This document shows positions 34,411 through 45,683 of a stretch of 64,000 nucleotides of DNA, one piece after another (positions within the stretch are counted from its first letter, which is position 1; every line of letters begins with the position of its first letter). The notes beneath the pieces were generated by a model that saw only the letters and a list, made by a program, of their open reading frames with translations, searched no databases and had not been told where the DNA came from. This stretch comes from Taudactylus pleione. Lineage: Eukaryota; Chordata; Amphibia; Anura; Myobatrachidae. The DNA is taken from assembly GCA_031769625.1 (NCBI GenBank), contig JAUIMM010000124.1, positions 7,191,501-7,255,500 on the forward strand, given 5' to 3'. The translations under genes and the position numbers were made by a program.

Positions 34411-34735
34411 ACAGATGGTGTAATGGATAGTTTTACTGCCTAACAGCACTGAGGTTGTGGGTTCGATTCCCACCATGGCCCTAACTGTGTGGAGTTTGTA
34501 TATTCTCCCTGTGCTTGCGTGGGTTTCCTCCCATACTCTAAAAATATACTGCTAGGTTAATTGGCTCCCAACAAAATTAACCCTAATGTGTATGTGTGTG
34601 AGCATGTGATAGGGAATATAGATTGAAAGCTCCACTGGGGAAGGGACTTATGTGAAAGGCCAAATATTCTCTGTAAAGCGCTGCGGAATATGGGTGCACT
34701 ATATAAATAACTGGTAATAAATAAATAAATGAAGT
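34411..34735 (+). repeat. tRNA-derived SINE
   Basis: Head with A-box-like GATGGTGTAATGGATAG and B box GGTTCGATTCC, body CTGTGTGGAGTTTGTATATT and GTTAATTGGCTCC, then an L2/CR1-like tail (TGTAAAGCGCTGCGGAATAT, CTATATAAATAA) and ATAAATAAAT end. Older than the two copies at 57.5 and 58.1 kb. Confidence 0.9.
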
Positions 34736-35143
34736 TCACTAGCCACAAAATAGGTAATTTTTATTTATTTGGACCCAGATCCCCCATTACCCACCTCCTC
34801 CAGTGTAGTACGACTTGTTTTCATGTGTAATTGAGAGATCCAACCTATTTAGAGAAAACAATGGGGAAAAACTTATTTTAAATAAAGTGGGAATGAGATA
34901 CATATATTCTAGAAATGTTACCTCCCTTACCCATCTGCTTGTTCCCATAGCTGTCACAATTATCAGGAGCACATTTACACCAGCCCTATACCTGGTACAA
35001 GAGATCCATCTGTACCCACAGCTCAGCATATCCTGCAATTCTGAACATGTCCTCAAAATGCCCTGACTAAACTTAGACTACCCATGAACTCCCGATTGCC
35101 GTCCAGTTATGCCCATTCAGCATCAGGTGGAGCTGTGATAAAA
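34736..35143. other. No gene recognised
   Basis: Unassigned non-coding sequence between the SINE and the DIRS element. Confidence 0.3.
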
Positions 35144-35190
35144 TATGAGATATGGTAAGAACTTACCCTTGTTATCTCTATTTCTACAAA

Positions 35191-35333
35191 GTCCATAGGG
35201 TTCCACAGGATACCTTGGGGTATAGGTGATGACGTCAGGCACGGACACCACAGAGTTAAATTTTCAGCCTCCCAGGATGCACCAGGGTCCCTCTCCTATA
35301 CCCCACCCCCAAGCCAAGGCAATTCAGTTTCGT
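35191..35333. repeat. DIRS left inverted terminal repeat
   Basis: Near-identical, inverted, to 40788-40930 (for example GTCCATAGGGTTCCACAGGA against GTCCATAGGGTATCCACAGG in reverse). The outermost 47 bp (35144-35190) are not shared with the right end. Confidence 0.93.
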
Positions 35334-35480
35334 AACAAGCCATAGGCCGGAGGAGGAGAACAAAGAGAGAGAAGAAAGTCTGGAACACACAAGAATCACA
35401 TTCTCACCAGAAGGAGACGGAGAAACCGGTGACCAGATCAAAGCCCATCTGCAGTACAGGTGCGACAAGGCAGGAGTCCC

Positions 35481-35588
35481 GTGGAACCCTATGGACTTTG
35501 TAGAAATAGAGATAACAAGGGTAAGTTCTTACCATATCTCATATTTTCTACTTCAGGGTCCATAGGGTATCCACAGGATACCTTGGGG
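35481..35588. other. DIRS internal complementary region
   Basis: 35481-35544 is the reverse complement of the left outer end (from 35144), and 35548-35588 is the reverse complement of the right outer end (40900-40940). They meet at CATATTTTCTAC. In the DIRS replication model this segment bridges the two ends to make a circle. Confidence 0.92.
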
Positions 35589-35599
35589 ATGTCCCAAAG

Positions 35600-36740
35600 C
35601 AGTATCCTTTAAGGGTGGGGACACTTCTGTGCTGTAAGGAGAATCCACCGCCCGAAGGAAGCATCCTGAGAGGCGAAGGAATCAAAAGCATAATACCTTA
35701 CAAAAATATGGACAGATGACCACGTGGCTGCCAATCACCGCTGAAGCTCCACATTGAGCTGCCCACGAAGGACCCACAGACCTAGTGGAAGAGCTTTAAC
35801 AGAGGATGGAACAGGAAGACCTGTGAATCCATCCTGCCAAAGTTAGCGTAGTGGCAGGCCAACCATTTTTATGGAAACCAGAAAGGACAAAACCAAGAGT
35901 CTGATTTCCTAAATGGACTGGTACGGTCAACTTAAATTCGTAGAGCCCGTACCACATTAAAGGAGGCCTCACCAGCAGACAGGACTGGGGAAGTAAAGGC
36001 CGGTACTATAATTTCCTCATTGATGTGGAAACTAGACACCACTGTAGGCAAAAAACCAGGGCAAGTGCAAAGCACTGCCCTGTTCCTAGGAAAGATGAGA
36101 AAAAGGAAGGTCTACATGACAGAGCCCCTCATTCTGCGATCCTACTGGCCAAATCAATGGCCAGAAGGAATACATTCCTAGCCGTAAGTAATTTGAAATC
36201 CACTGAGCCCAGTGGATCAAATGGCGGTCCTCGGAGAGCCCTAAGGACCACAGCCAAATCCCAAGGAGCCACCTGTGGAACAAAGGGATGTTGAATATAA
36301 CGTACACCTTGCACAAAGGTGCGGACCTCAGGAAGAGTAGCAATCCTACGATGAAACCATACTAACAGGGCAGAAACCTGCACCCTCAGGTAAGCAAGGC
36401 GAAGACCGTTAACTAAGCCCACCTGTAGGAAAGCCAACACTCTGGATATCCGGATTACCTAAGGAGCATAGCCTCTAGGGCGACACAGCTGAAAGAAAGT
36501 AAGCCATACCTGATGGTAAATTCTTGCAGATAAAAGCTTCCGTGCTCTTAGCATGGACAGAGCCCCTGTTAACTATAGAGCTGGAAAACCCCTAGACCTT
36601 AAGAGGGCAGTCTCCACCGCCACACCGTCAAGGACAGACAACCCAGGTCTGGGTATCAGCCAGGATCCTGAGACAACAGGTCCGGGCGTAGAGGCAACAG
36701 CTTCGGAGTGTTAACTGAGAGGCTCCGAAGATCCGAGTAA
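35600..36740 (-). pseudogene. DIRS tyrosine recombinase
   Basis: Tyrosine recombinase of the DIRS element, which normally inserts the circular DNA copy. The N-terminal part is clear (36440-36129): LAFLQVGLVNGLRLAYLRVQ, VSALLVWFHRRIATLPEV, PPFDPLGSVDFKLLTARNVF and FLLAIDLASR. Upstream, EHGSFYLQEFTIRYGLLSF matches the region before it. The C-terminal part in other frames shows SSTRSVGPSWAAQCGASAV, where the family normally has HSTRSVGASWA; the catalytic His is thus changed to Ser while the Arg is kept. The final YFCKVLCF lacks the expected nucleophilic Tyr of the TF..FY box. Many stops. Inactive. Confidence 0.85.
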
Positions 36741-36879
36741 TAGTGCCGCTTGGCCCACCCTGGAGCTATCAGCAGGAGCGTGCCTTCTTCTTGCTATTAC
36801 TGGAGGAAGAATGGATAATGGAGGGACGAGGTACACAACTTGGAAGGTCCACTGGACCTACATACGTCTACCAGAAGAG

Positions 36880-37420
36880 TCTCATCTCTGAAAGCTCCAC
36901 TTGTTCACCAGAAGATTGAACACCTCCTGATGAAGCAGACATTTCCCTGAATGCACGTCTTGACGGCTAAGAAAGCCTGCTTTCCATCTGAGGATTCCTG
37001 AATGAACACTGCTGATGATGGCAGGGATATAGCCTTCCACCCAAGCCAGAATTCGGGACACCACTGTTAGTGTCGCCTGACTTCGGGAACCTCCTAGGTG
37101 CTTTACATAAGCCATCATGATGGCGTTGTCAGACTGTACCTGCACGGTATTTCCGTGGAGGACCTGTCCTGCATGCTGGAGAACCTTGACTACTGCTCAG
37201 AGTTCTTAGATGTTTATGGGAAGCGCATAATCTGCTGGTGTCCACCTGCCCTAGAACAAGTGTGGACCCATCACTGCTTCCCAGCCACGGAAACTGGCGT
37301 CTGTCGTCAGAAGGTCCCTGTCCACAATCCCAAAGGGGGTGCCCCTTGTTTAGGTGAGATTTCCGCAGCCACCAGGACAGAGAGAGACAAACCTCCAGGG
37401 AAAGCACTATTGACTATATC
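36880..37420 (-). pseudogene. DIRS RNase H domain
   Basis: The minus frame 37145-36882 reads VQSDNAIMMAYVKHLGGSRS, LTVVSRILAWVEG, RWKAGFLSRQDVHSGKCLLH and QEVFNLLVNKW. This follows the DIRS RNase H C-terminal half ('QSDN.T.VAYI..QGGTRS..L......W.....V......PG..N..AD.LSR......EW.LHP.VF..I...WG'), including the Asp of QSDN. The AD.LSR aspartate is replaced by Gly (AGFLSR). It lies between RT (right) and recombinase (left). Inactive. Confidence 0.85.
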
Positions 37421-37599
37421 CTATGGGGCAACCCATCCCATCTGGAGAGGATCAATTTTTTCTAGAGGTTCAGAGTGAAACTGGGTACTCTCCACCATGT
37501 CGAACAGTGACACCCTGGAACCCAGGAACCACATTGCCGAGTGAATAGACACTCTGCGACTCTGCAGGCAACTGCGTACCTTTGCCTGTAATGCAGAGA

Positions 37600-38340
37600 T
37601 CTTTTCCTCAATCACAAAAATCCTCAGATGTTGGGATATGGAGCATCCTCTCTGAGGAATCAGAGGACCATTTCCAGTTTATCAGTCAGCCGTAACATAG
37701 CAACACATATTGTCCGTTGCAGATGGCACTGAAGTATCTCTGGAGACCCTGATAACAACAGGAGGTCACCCGGATAGGGTAACAAGCGGACCCCCTGCAT
37801 CCGCAGGTGGGCTGCCATAACTGCCATGACCCTGGTAAACTGTGGAGGCACAGAGGCCAGACCAAGGGGCAATGCCAGAAACTGGAAATGCTTATCGACC
37901 ACTGCAAACCTGAGGAAAACACTGGTATGCTAAGAAAATACGGATATTCAGGTAGTCACACTGAATATATCCAACAACACCACAAAATTCCCAGGCTCCA
38001 TTGAATGATGGAATGCAGGGTCCCCCTCCTGAACCGAGGAACCCTTAAGAATTTGTTGAAGGATTCGAGGTTGAGGATGTCCTGGTAAGACCCATTGGGT
38101 TTCTGTACCAGAAAGAAGATGGAGTAATAACCCATTCCCATTTGGGGCAACGGAATAGGTACTATAACTCCTGCCTGGAGCATAGAGTGTAACACCCTCA
38201 AAAATTACAGGGCCTTGTCTTGAATTGACAGAAGACCTGTAACAAAAAACCGTCTGGGAGGCCTTTACCGGGAAGAGAGGACATACCTTCAAGAAAATAC
38301 TTCTCTTACCCCAGTGTCCATGGTGGTCAGACACCAGCAC
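37600..38340 (-). pseudogene. DIRS reverse transcriptase
   Basis: RT of the DIRS element. Frame 38201-37956 reads VLHSMLQAGVIVPIPLPQMG, GYYSIFFLVQKPNGSYQDIL and LESFNKFLRVPRFRRGTLHS. Frame 37902-37660 gives DKHFQFLALPLGLASVPPQF, TRVMAVMAAHLRMQGVRLLP and then YPGDLLLLSGSPEILQ. The family catalytic box at this place is YLDDWLLL; here it reads YPGD, so the first aspartate is lost. The two blocks are in different frames. Inactive. Confidence 0.92.
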
Positions 38341-40787
38341 TGGGCAAACTGGAGAAGCCGGCCTCTAACTCTGGGGTCCCCCGAGAGGAGGCCCGTCCCG
38401 TGAAGCTGAAGGCTTATAGTCCAACTTGGGAGTAGGACGTCTTGTACTCTAAGCCTGTTCTTATGGCTGAGCAGCTTTCCTGGCTACTGACTGTCTTGGA
38501 AAGCTGTATTTTAGACTTACCCTGGCCTCACAGGGCCAAAAAGACGAAACCCCAGACCCCGATGGGACTGTAGCCGATGGCAGACACACAGATGTAGCTG
38601 CTGCCTGTGAGGCCACAATTGTGTCCAGATGAGGGCCAAACAGGACCTGTCCCGTAAAAGGCAAAGCATTACAAATGGAATCTGCGTCCACTTTCCAAGA
38701 GCGCAACCACGGGGAGCGTTGAGCCGCTACTGCTGCCGAGCTGCTACTGCTGCCGAGGAGATTCTGGAAAGGACCAGGCTATATGTAAGACTGTCTCATT
38801 ATGAACATGGCTAAGTCTCTGAGAATTTGCCACTATCCACCTGCTATGCTGGAGAGTCAGTGTGCAGAGATCCAGTTACCTACTCAGCGCTCCATGGCTC
38901 TGGCCCCCCAGCACACGGCCATAGCCAGCCTGGACGCCCCTCTAGCAAGGGAATAATTGGATTTTAGATATATTTGCACCTTGCAATCTGTAACCTCCTT
39001 CAAGGAGGACCTGGAGGGCATGGGCAACGTAGCACTCCTCACTAGGCGTGTAACATGAGAATCTACCCGTAAAGGTAACTCCCATTCGGAAAAGTAATTA
39101 TCCGCAAAGGGGTATGCAAAAGGTCAACCATTTTTGAGGCTGGAACCGCTCACCCAGATTTTCCACGCCTCCTCTAAATGATCCACCTGACCAGATAGAG
39201 GAATTACAGTGGCAACACCCTTATCCTTAAAGAAGGCATATTTGGATTTAGCCACGGGGGATATGTAATAACCAAAGCCGCATGGACTGCCCGTATAAGG
39301 CCAGGTATATAGACTTTAGACCCAGACTACGCCTCCTCTGCACTAAGGGGCTCGTGTCTGAAAAAGTCAATAATGTCACCGTCATCAGACGTCATGTACT
39401 TATTATACTTAGCCGTCTGAGACCCGAAAGGCCGTTTAGAAGGCCGAAATGGTGACTCCCCCTGTAAAACGTCCATCAGGTGCTATACCATTTGGACAAT
39501 AAATTCACCCACACAGCCTCCTGCGAGACCTGGGGGGGCGAAAAACAGGATACACTGGGGTACCATCAACTGCCCAGGGACTACTGCATGTGATGAGACC
39601 ACCACTCGCTGCGATAACCCCTATGGGGAAACACAGGGAGCGTTGCCCACAAGGGCTGTAAGCATCTTAGCCAGCCAAGGGCGGTCCCTTTTTGTGCAGG
39701 CACAGTGACAAAAATGGGGCGTGATATATAATACAACATGCCCTCCATAAACCCTCAGCGTCTACATATCCCTTAGCTAACTGCACATTATATCAGTACA
39801 TTATAGCTGGAAGAAGATATCCTCGTTCACTTTCCGACATGAGGAGTGTGAACGGAGCGTATGTGACTTCCCACACAGAAAAACCACGTTTACTGTGAGG
39901 TAATAAACACCCTGCAACACCGCACCGCAAGGGCTGTAGCAGAAGAAGAACAGGGATTGGAAAATGGTTGACAGTCAGAAATGAAAGTACAGGCAAACAG
40001 CGCTAGCATTTAAGTCACATACAATGCAAAGATAACATCCTGCATTACAAGCACTGCGATCAACTACACAGACCAGAGCCTGGTAGGAAACAGTGCTGCA
40101 TACACTGACCTTAATTGAAGGAGAGGTATGCGGGAGACCCGGACCGCAATGGCACCTGTATCAGCTTCCAGCAGCGTTTGCCATCCCCATCACATGCAGA
40201 GAGAAAATGGCCACTGAGGAGCAGAGAGGAGGCGGGCCCGGGGGAGGAGCGCTGACACAGCCCTCTCAGACCGCTGTGGAATGGCACTGTGCAGCGGGGG
40301 AGACGCCGGCTGTGAGACAGGGAAGGCGTTCTCCCCTGGCCTGCTATTAACCCCTGGGACGCCGCGCTGTACCGCACATGCTGCGGTACGCTGTCCCTGG
40401 TGGTCTAGTGGAAGGCGCAGTCTCAGTACCTGGCCCCACACGCAGCCAGTCCCCAGGGAGCCCCCTGCCTGGGGACCAAAAAAGGACTGTGTTACCGGCG
40501 GGTGCCCACCGCGGGACCCCGCCGCTTACCTTGTCCTCCGTACATCCGGCCACAGTCCAGGTAGCCGGGGTCACCGCTAGCTGTGACCCCAGCTACCTAC
40601 CAGCATCCCCGGATCGCTACCGGCGTTTTGGTACTGGCGGGGTGTAGGAGCGACAGCATGGACGTCAGTACTGACTGGCCATGCTGTAAGGCTCATCTTG
40701 TGCAGCCACAGCTGCACTCTGAAGAAATCTTCTGGGGCTATTACAGCCCCCTCTGTGAATGTGATCCGACCTCTGGCCATACACCCA
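38341..40787 (-). pseudogene. DIRS gag-like region
   Basis: Between RT and the right terminal repeat. The minus frame 38706-38461 contains NALPFTGQVLFGPHLDTIVA, which follows the FTG..LFG..L..II pattern near the end of DIRS gag proteins. The rest (about 39000-39500 minus) has scattered charged stretches but many stops. Gag should bind RNA and package the element. Detailed domain limits cannot be given. The right part (40000-40780) is GC-rich and probably leader sequence. Confidence 0.65.
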
Positions 40788-40930
40788 CGAAACTGAATTG
40801 CCTTGGCTTGGGGGTGGGGTATAGGAGAGGGACCCTGGTGCATCCTGGGAGGCTGAAAATTTAACTCTGTGGTGTCCGTGCCTGACGTCATCACCTATAC
40901 CCCAAGGTATCCTGTGGATACCCTATGGAC
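40788..40930. repeat. DIRS right inverted terminal repeat
   Basis: Inverted partner of 35191-35333; followed by CCTGAAGTAG and an AAA flank. Confidence 0.93.
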
Positions 40931-41080
40931 CCTGAAGTAGAAAGATGCATATTACCTAGATTTGCCTTTAGATACATACATGTATGCTTGTCTACGTAGC
41001 ATGCACACTGCTAAAAATTGCAAGATAATCCATAAAAAGACTTTAGTTCACCTGTGCATCAGCAATTTGTGTGACATAAC

Positions 41081-41222
41081 CAGTGGCGGCTCCAAAAGTG
41101 GGGCTGCAGCACAGTCCAAAATTCAAATTGGGGAGCCACACCAACTGCCACTGCAAATATCGCCAGCTGGGACTTACTGGCAGTTAGTGTGCCCCCCTAT
41201 TTGAATTTTGGAGCCTCCACTG
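41081..41222. mobile_element. Short hAT MITE (CAGTGGCGGCTCC ends)
   Basis: Inverted ends CAGTGGCGGCTCCAAAA and TTTTGGAGCCTCCACTG, 142 bp. Flanks GACATAAC and GATACAAC agree at 6 of 8 positions, as expected of an aged 8-bp hAT duplication. Confidence 0.85.
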
Positions 41223-42703
41223 GATACAACCACAGGCATGTCAATGCTAAGCTTGCAATTTGCATTCCAGACTTCCAAATCTGCAATGCTTCAGACTTAG
41301 ATTTGTTTTTATCCTTGCCTGGATGGGGGTAAAAGGGCCATAACAAAGTTTTTTTCAACTATAACTTTTTCAACTTTTCAACTTTAAGGACCTGATGCAA
41401 AGTTGCATGAACGCCTGTACGTAACTTGTGTGAATTTTATCTGCACATGCTAAAAATATGATCACATGCAAATACAGATTGTTTATGCAAATGTGAGTCA
41501 TTCAGACCTGCACATATTCACAAATGTACCTGATAGAAGGTATATATTCTGTACCTGCTATATGGAAGTGCAGATTTGCATTGTCAGATAATAGCTGCTT
41601 ATGCTCCCAAAGCAGAGGCATACAGTATGCATCTTCAGGACATGTTACAAGTATGGAAATACACTTCTTAACTTTTATTTTGAGTAAATTACCCCCATTT
41701 TACTTGCAACTCTGCATTAGCCCCTAGATGAGAGGATGGGAACTAAAATAATAAAATAGAAGAATATGGTGGACATAACATACTGTTTTTTCCTAAAAAG
41801 GCACATGTTAGTTACATGTGCTTACTCTAACTAAACAACCAATATAGTAAAAGATGTGAATAAAAAATATAACTACAGTAACTTGTTATTTTGCTTAATA
41901 ATAAAAAATATCTAATTTACTATGTGTTCTACTATCTGCACCAATCATATTAAATGAATACTTAATTCATATTATGTATATCATATTAGGTGTTACATTT
42001 TATTTGTTTAACTCTCGTCACTGACGCTTTTCTCATTCCATTCTGAGCCTTGTTTGGATTTTTAGGGCTGTCACATTCCAACATCAATATTAATAACTGT
42101 TTTAGTAGTAACCACAGAAATTATACCTTGTGTAGTCTCAGAAGACTTTGAATTTCCAGATAATTGTATTAGTTTGTTTATTCCTACTGACACAACATGT
42201 TCTGTAATCTACCCAATATTTCTTAAAAAAAAAGTTGTTGTTTTTTTAAATTACAAGAAAGCGAATTAACCGCAAATGTGCATATTTTCTTTTCAAACCA
42301 ACACCAAGAAAGGCTTTGTTGTTCTTCCTTCTGCATTAGTCTACATTTCCAAAGCAAATCAGGACTGTAACTCTGAAATTAGGTTGACTGTGTCAGTTGG
42401 TCCAAACATTACGTAGCTTAATTTTGTCATGATACATATTACGGCAGAGATCATATTAAACCACATTGGAAAATCTGTGCTGGCTTGTACAACTTGTAAA
42501 ATATTTTTGAAAAAATATATAAATAATATTAGACTTACGGAAATCCCCAGAAATAGATGTTAAATTCTGTTTTTGAATGTATTTTTATTCCTATATTAAT
42601 GCAGCATTAAAATATAATTAGCTATTCACATAAATATCTTTCAAATAGTCCACATACTTTCATTTTTAATTACTTTTTGGCATGGTTAGGTTTATAAACT
42701 TAC
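41223..42703. other. chs intron, no feature recognised
   Basis: AT-rich single-copy-like sequence. A splice-flanked candidate at about 42537-42564 was considered for the missing chs exon, but it has a hydrophobic translation and the wrong phase. Confidence 0.35.
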
Positions 42704-42756
42704 TTTCTTCGTAAGTAATAGTTTCTTTCTCTTCTAACGCTTGTATTGTTTGATCA
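42704..42756 (-). CDS. chs: Chitin synthase, candidate exon B (acidic linker)
   Basis: A 53-nt candidate exon. The acceptor is TTCTATTTTTATTAG and the donor GAAGAAA|gtaagt, both strong. It begins with one base that completes the AG left by exon A (giving Ser), then reads DQTIQALEEKETITYEE, the only frame without a stop. The acidic composition fits the variable cytosolic linker between SWGTRE and FWKDLI in animal chitin synthases. It ends in phase 1, whereas exon C starts in phase 0, so a further exon of length 3n+2 is needed between them. The sequence is too short for homology proof; the call rests on splice sites, phase and position. Confidence 0.6.
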
Positions 42757-42960
42757 CTAATAAAAATAGAAATTAAATAGTAACAATAAATAATGCTTAA
42801 TAGAGCACTGCACATGCATAGCAGAGTACTTTCCTGTGGCATAGAAACAGAATGGTGATAGCATTATAAAAACCAAAAGATCTCATCTAGTCTGACCCAA
42901 CAAGCATGAAGAGGGTTGTTCAAACCTGGCACACAATGTAACAATACTATATAAAACATA

Positions 42961-43443
42961 GGGGGTGATTCAATTGGGTGCGAGTTTTAGCAAGGTAATT
43001 TTTTTACCTTGCACCTCTCGCACCCAATTTTGGTATCCAATTAAAAAAAAAGTGGTTGCTGGTTTTTCAGAGCTAAAATCCCTTTGGCATGTCCAGGTGG
43101 TCTCCACTGGGGAGGGGTCTGATGGGAGTCTCAGGGGCTGCTGGGAGATGTATATCTCCCAGCACTGGCTATACACTCCCATGGGGGGGCACTCACATAC
43201 ACACTCACTCATACACATACTTACCCTGTTGCAGAAGACCCGGCTCCCGACACTGGAAGAAAACACTGATTCGGAAGGTGAGTAATTAAGGAAATTTCCA
43301 ATTGTTTAACTAGTTCTCAGGGAAGGTGCCGTTGGGAGTCCCACTAAAATGTAACGATTTTAGGAAAATCTGACTTTTTCTGGAGGTGTAAGTCACCTAG
43401 TTGTAAGTCACCAATTAGTCACCTAATTGAATAGCAAAACCCC
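42961..43443. mobile_element. MITE with GGGGTGATTCAATTGGGTG-like termini
   Basis: Left GGGGTGATTCAATTGGGTGC is matched by right CACCTAATTGAATAGCAAAACCCC in inverse with small gaps. The interior has inverted GGAGATGTATATCTCC and Lys/Asn-free non-coding sequence. Confidence 0.6.
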
Positions 43444-43689
43444 ATGGCTGACCAGTGCTTAAAGTGGTCATAGAGACCTGGTGGAACTCACCCCCCACCC
43501 ATCCTCGGCATCCCCCAGAGGACAATATAAATTTGCACCCTTTCTCCCACTTTTCATTAAACGGACAGTGCGTACCTATGGCATAAAGGGGCGTGGTCTC
43601 AAATGGAAAGGGCATGGTCATACAATAGTATCCCCAATTCAAATTACACAACACAGTAGCACAATCTTATTTACTTTACATAACACATA

Positions 43690-44440
43690 GTGCCCCTGAT
43701 TCACATTTCACAACATAGTAGTGTCCCTTATTCATGTTATGACACACAATAGTCTCTCTTTTACACAATGCCCACATTAATGCCCCTTATACACAATGCC
43801 CACAGTAGTAGTGACCCTAAAACACATAATGCCCACAATAGTAGTGCCCCTTATACAACACCCACAGCATAGTGCCCATTACACATAATTCCCACAGCAG
43901 TGGTACCCATTATGCAATGCCCATTGTAGTGGTGCCCCTTATGCAATGCTCCCAGTAGTGGTACCCTTTATGCAGTGCTCCCAGTAGTGGTGCCCCTTGT
44001 GCAGTGCCCACAGTAGTGGTGCGCCTTATGCAGTGCCCACAGTAGTAATGCCCCTTTTGCAGTGCCCATTTTGCAGTGCCTCCAGTGGTAGTGCCCCTTA
44101 TGCAGTGCCCCTTATGCAGAGCCCCAGTAGTGGTGCCCCTTATGCATTGACCCTAGTAGTGGTGCCCCTTATGCAGTGCCCCCAGGAGTGGTGAACATTA
44201 TGCAGTCATGACGTCTCTCCCTTCAACCACCGTGGGAGCCAGAAAGCGGAGCTCAGGAGTGAGCTCCAGCCTCCAACTGCCACTGTAGGGAAGGAGCGGG
44301 GCGCCAACTGGTAACAAATTCTCAGCGGACGCCCGGCAAATTGACTCAAGCACAACACCTTTCTTCGGCGCAGGGCTGACTGGCCGGGTAAGATGAGCTG
44401 GAGCCTCCATATAGAACTGACGGAATGCAGTTCCTCCCCA
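43690..44440 (-). mobile_element. hAT-like element relic with GGGGGCACTGCATAA minisatellite
   Basis: Minus-strand units of about 30 bp (core GGGCACTGCATAAGGGGCAC with variants) fill 43740-44200. They are followed by the conserved ATGACGTCTCTCCC / GGAGCTCAGGAGTGAGCTCC module also present at 55096-55165. Same family as 48361-49710. The ends are not clear. Confidence 0.65.
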
Positions 44441-45683
44441 CTTTAACCCCAGGTTATGACAAACTTCTCACCTGGAAACTCGTAAATTTATCTGCTATGT
44501 GCCAGCAAATTAATAAGTTTAACATCAACATTGATTCTTTGTAAAATATCTAAAAATAATGGTATTTATCAAAGCTTGGTGAGAGAGATAAAATTGTGAG
44601 AGATAAAGTACTAACTAGACTCCATTTTAGAAACAAGAATCTGCAAGATGCCATTTTGCGAATGACCGCCCAGCGCCATTTTAGCTAAACTCACACTTAA
44701 GTAAATATGGCGATGCTACTATTAGCATCATGCAATCGCATATTTTACCATACCTCATACGCACATTAATACTCACAGTTGCGCTGTTAATATGTCGCAC
44801 ATTAGTGAATACATAATAGCCTACATGCGAATGCTGTTTAGTAGCTGCATGCGTGCGTAATCACATAGCAAACTAGCGTCTTTTCTCATATCCCTAATAC
44901 TTACATAATGCACACTTACACAAAAGGTTCCATAGCTATAAAGTATAAGATCCAACTTTTATTCATTTATTACAAATGCTATGAAATAAAGACTATTTGG
45001 TATATAAGGTTTAATACATGATAAGTAAGCCATGTTTGGTGTTATACTGATGTGCACTTTCTCAACAGTTTTCCGGTATCATCGGGGTGAAGATCGCAAC
45101 ATGCATTCTCAACTTATGGACCGTAGAGAGTTAAAACACCAAAATGTACCTTGTAAAATGTTAGCAGCTTAGTTATGCATGCAGGGGGGGGAATAAGGGG
45201 ACAGCAAGCTTTTGGAGGCTGATCTGTGTCCATTTGAAGTGACCTGTTTAGCATTTGTATCACACTGGTGGGATAGGAGTTTCAAGGTGGGGGTTTGGGA
45301 GGCCCTTTTCACAGGTGAGGGGAGGAGTATGGATTTTACACTGTGGACACCCTTACAGGGACACACTGGGAACACACATTCTTGCGAGGAGACACCAGAG
45401 ACACAGGCAGAGCAGACCCCCCCCCCCAGAAGGAGGCCAAAATGCAGCTTCATTCCCCAGGAGGCCTGGAGATATCTACTCATAATGGCTAAGTAAACTG
45501 TACATTAGTTAGCCTATTTGGGTATTTGTAACAAGTTTGTATTAATCTGTTTATAGCTTATATAGATTGTGTGTAGTGATTAATATGGTGATTAACAGCA
45601 AGGTTATCAAACTGTAATGCTTTGAATATCCCTTGGGTAGTTAGTGTATTGTAGCAAGTTTGTCTCAATCTGTAGTAGACTAT
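44441..45683. other. No gene recognised; MITE fragment near 44570
   Basis: 44563-44610 is a fragment of the GGGAGATTTATCAAA MITE family. 44610-45680 is unassigned. A CCATTTTAG...GCCATTTTG stretch and AATAAA near 44984 are LTR-like, but no paired repeat was found. Confidence 0.3.

Larger units (their letters stand above)
35144..40940 (-). mobile_element. DIRS-type retrotransposon, near full length
   Basis: This is a tyrosine-recombinase retrotransposon read on the minus strand: gag-like region, RT, RNase H, then recombinase. It has 143-bp inverted terminal repeats (35191-35333 and 40788-40930) and an internal complementary region (35481-35588). Both outer ends abut an A-run (AAAA at 35140-35143, AAA at 40941-40943), and the internal region shows TTTT at the corresponding joint. 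Coding parts are riddled with stops. It lies in the large chs intron, in the same orientation as the gene. Confidence 0.93.

Noticed and set aside
34438..34475. A functional tRNA gene from the GGTTCGATTCC B box
   Set aside because: The head continues into a SINE body and L2-like tail, and no cloverleaf closes.
36025..36294. Plus-strand frame METRHHCRQKTRASAK...
   Set aside because: Shadow of the DIRS recombinase coded on the other strand.
40093..40647. Several overlapping GC-rich frames on both strands
   Set aside because: Overlap each other in the DIRS gag/leader region and show no conserved motif.
42537..42564. Possible missing chitin synthase exon (splice-like AG and GTAAGT on the minus strand)
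   Set aside because: Weak pyrimidine tract, hydrophobic translation (FNIYFWGF) and a phase that does not fit exon C.
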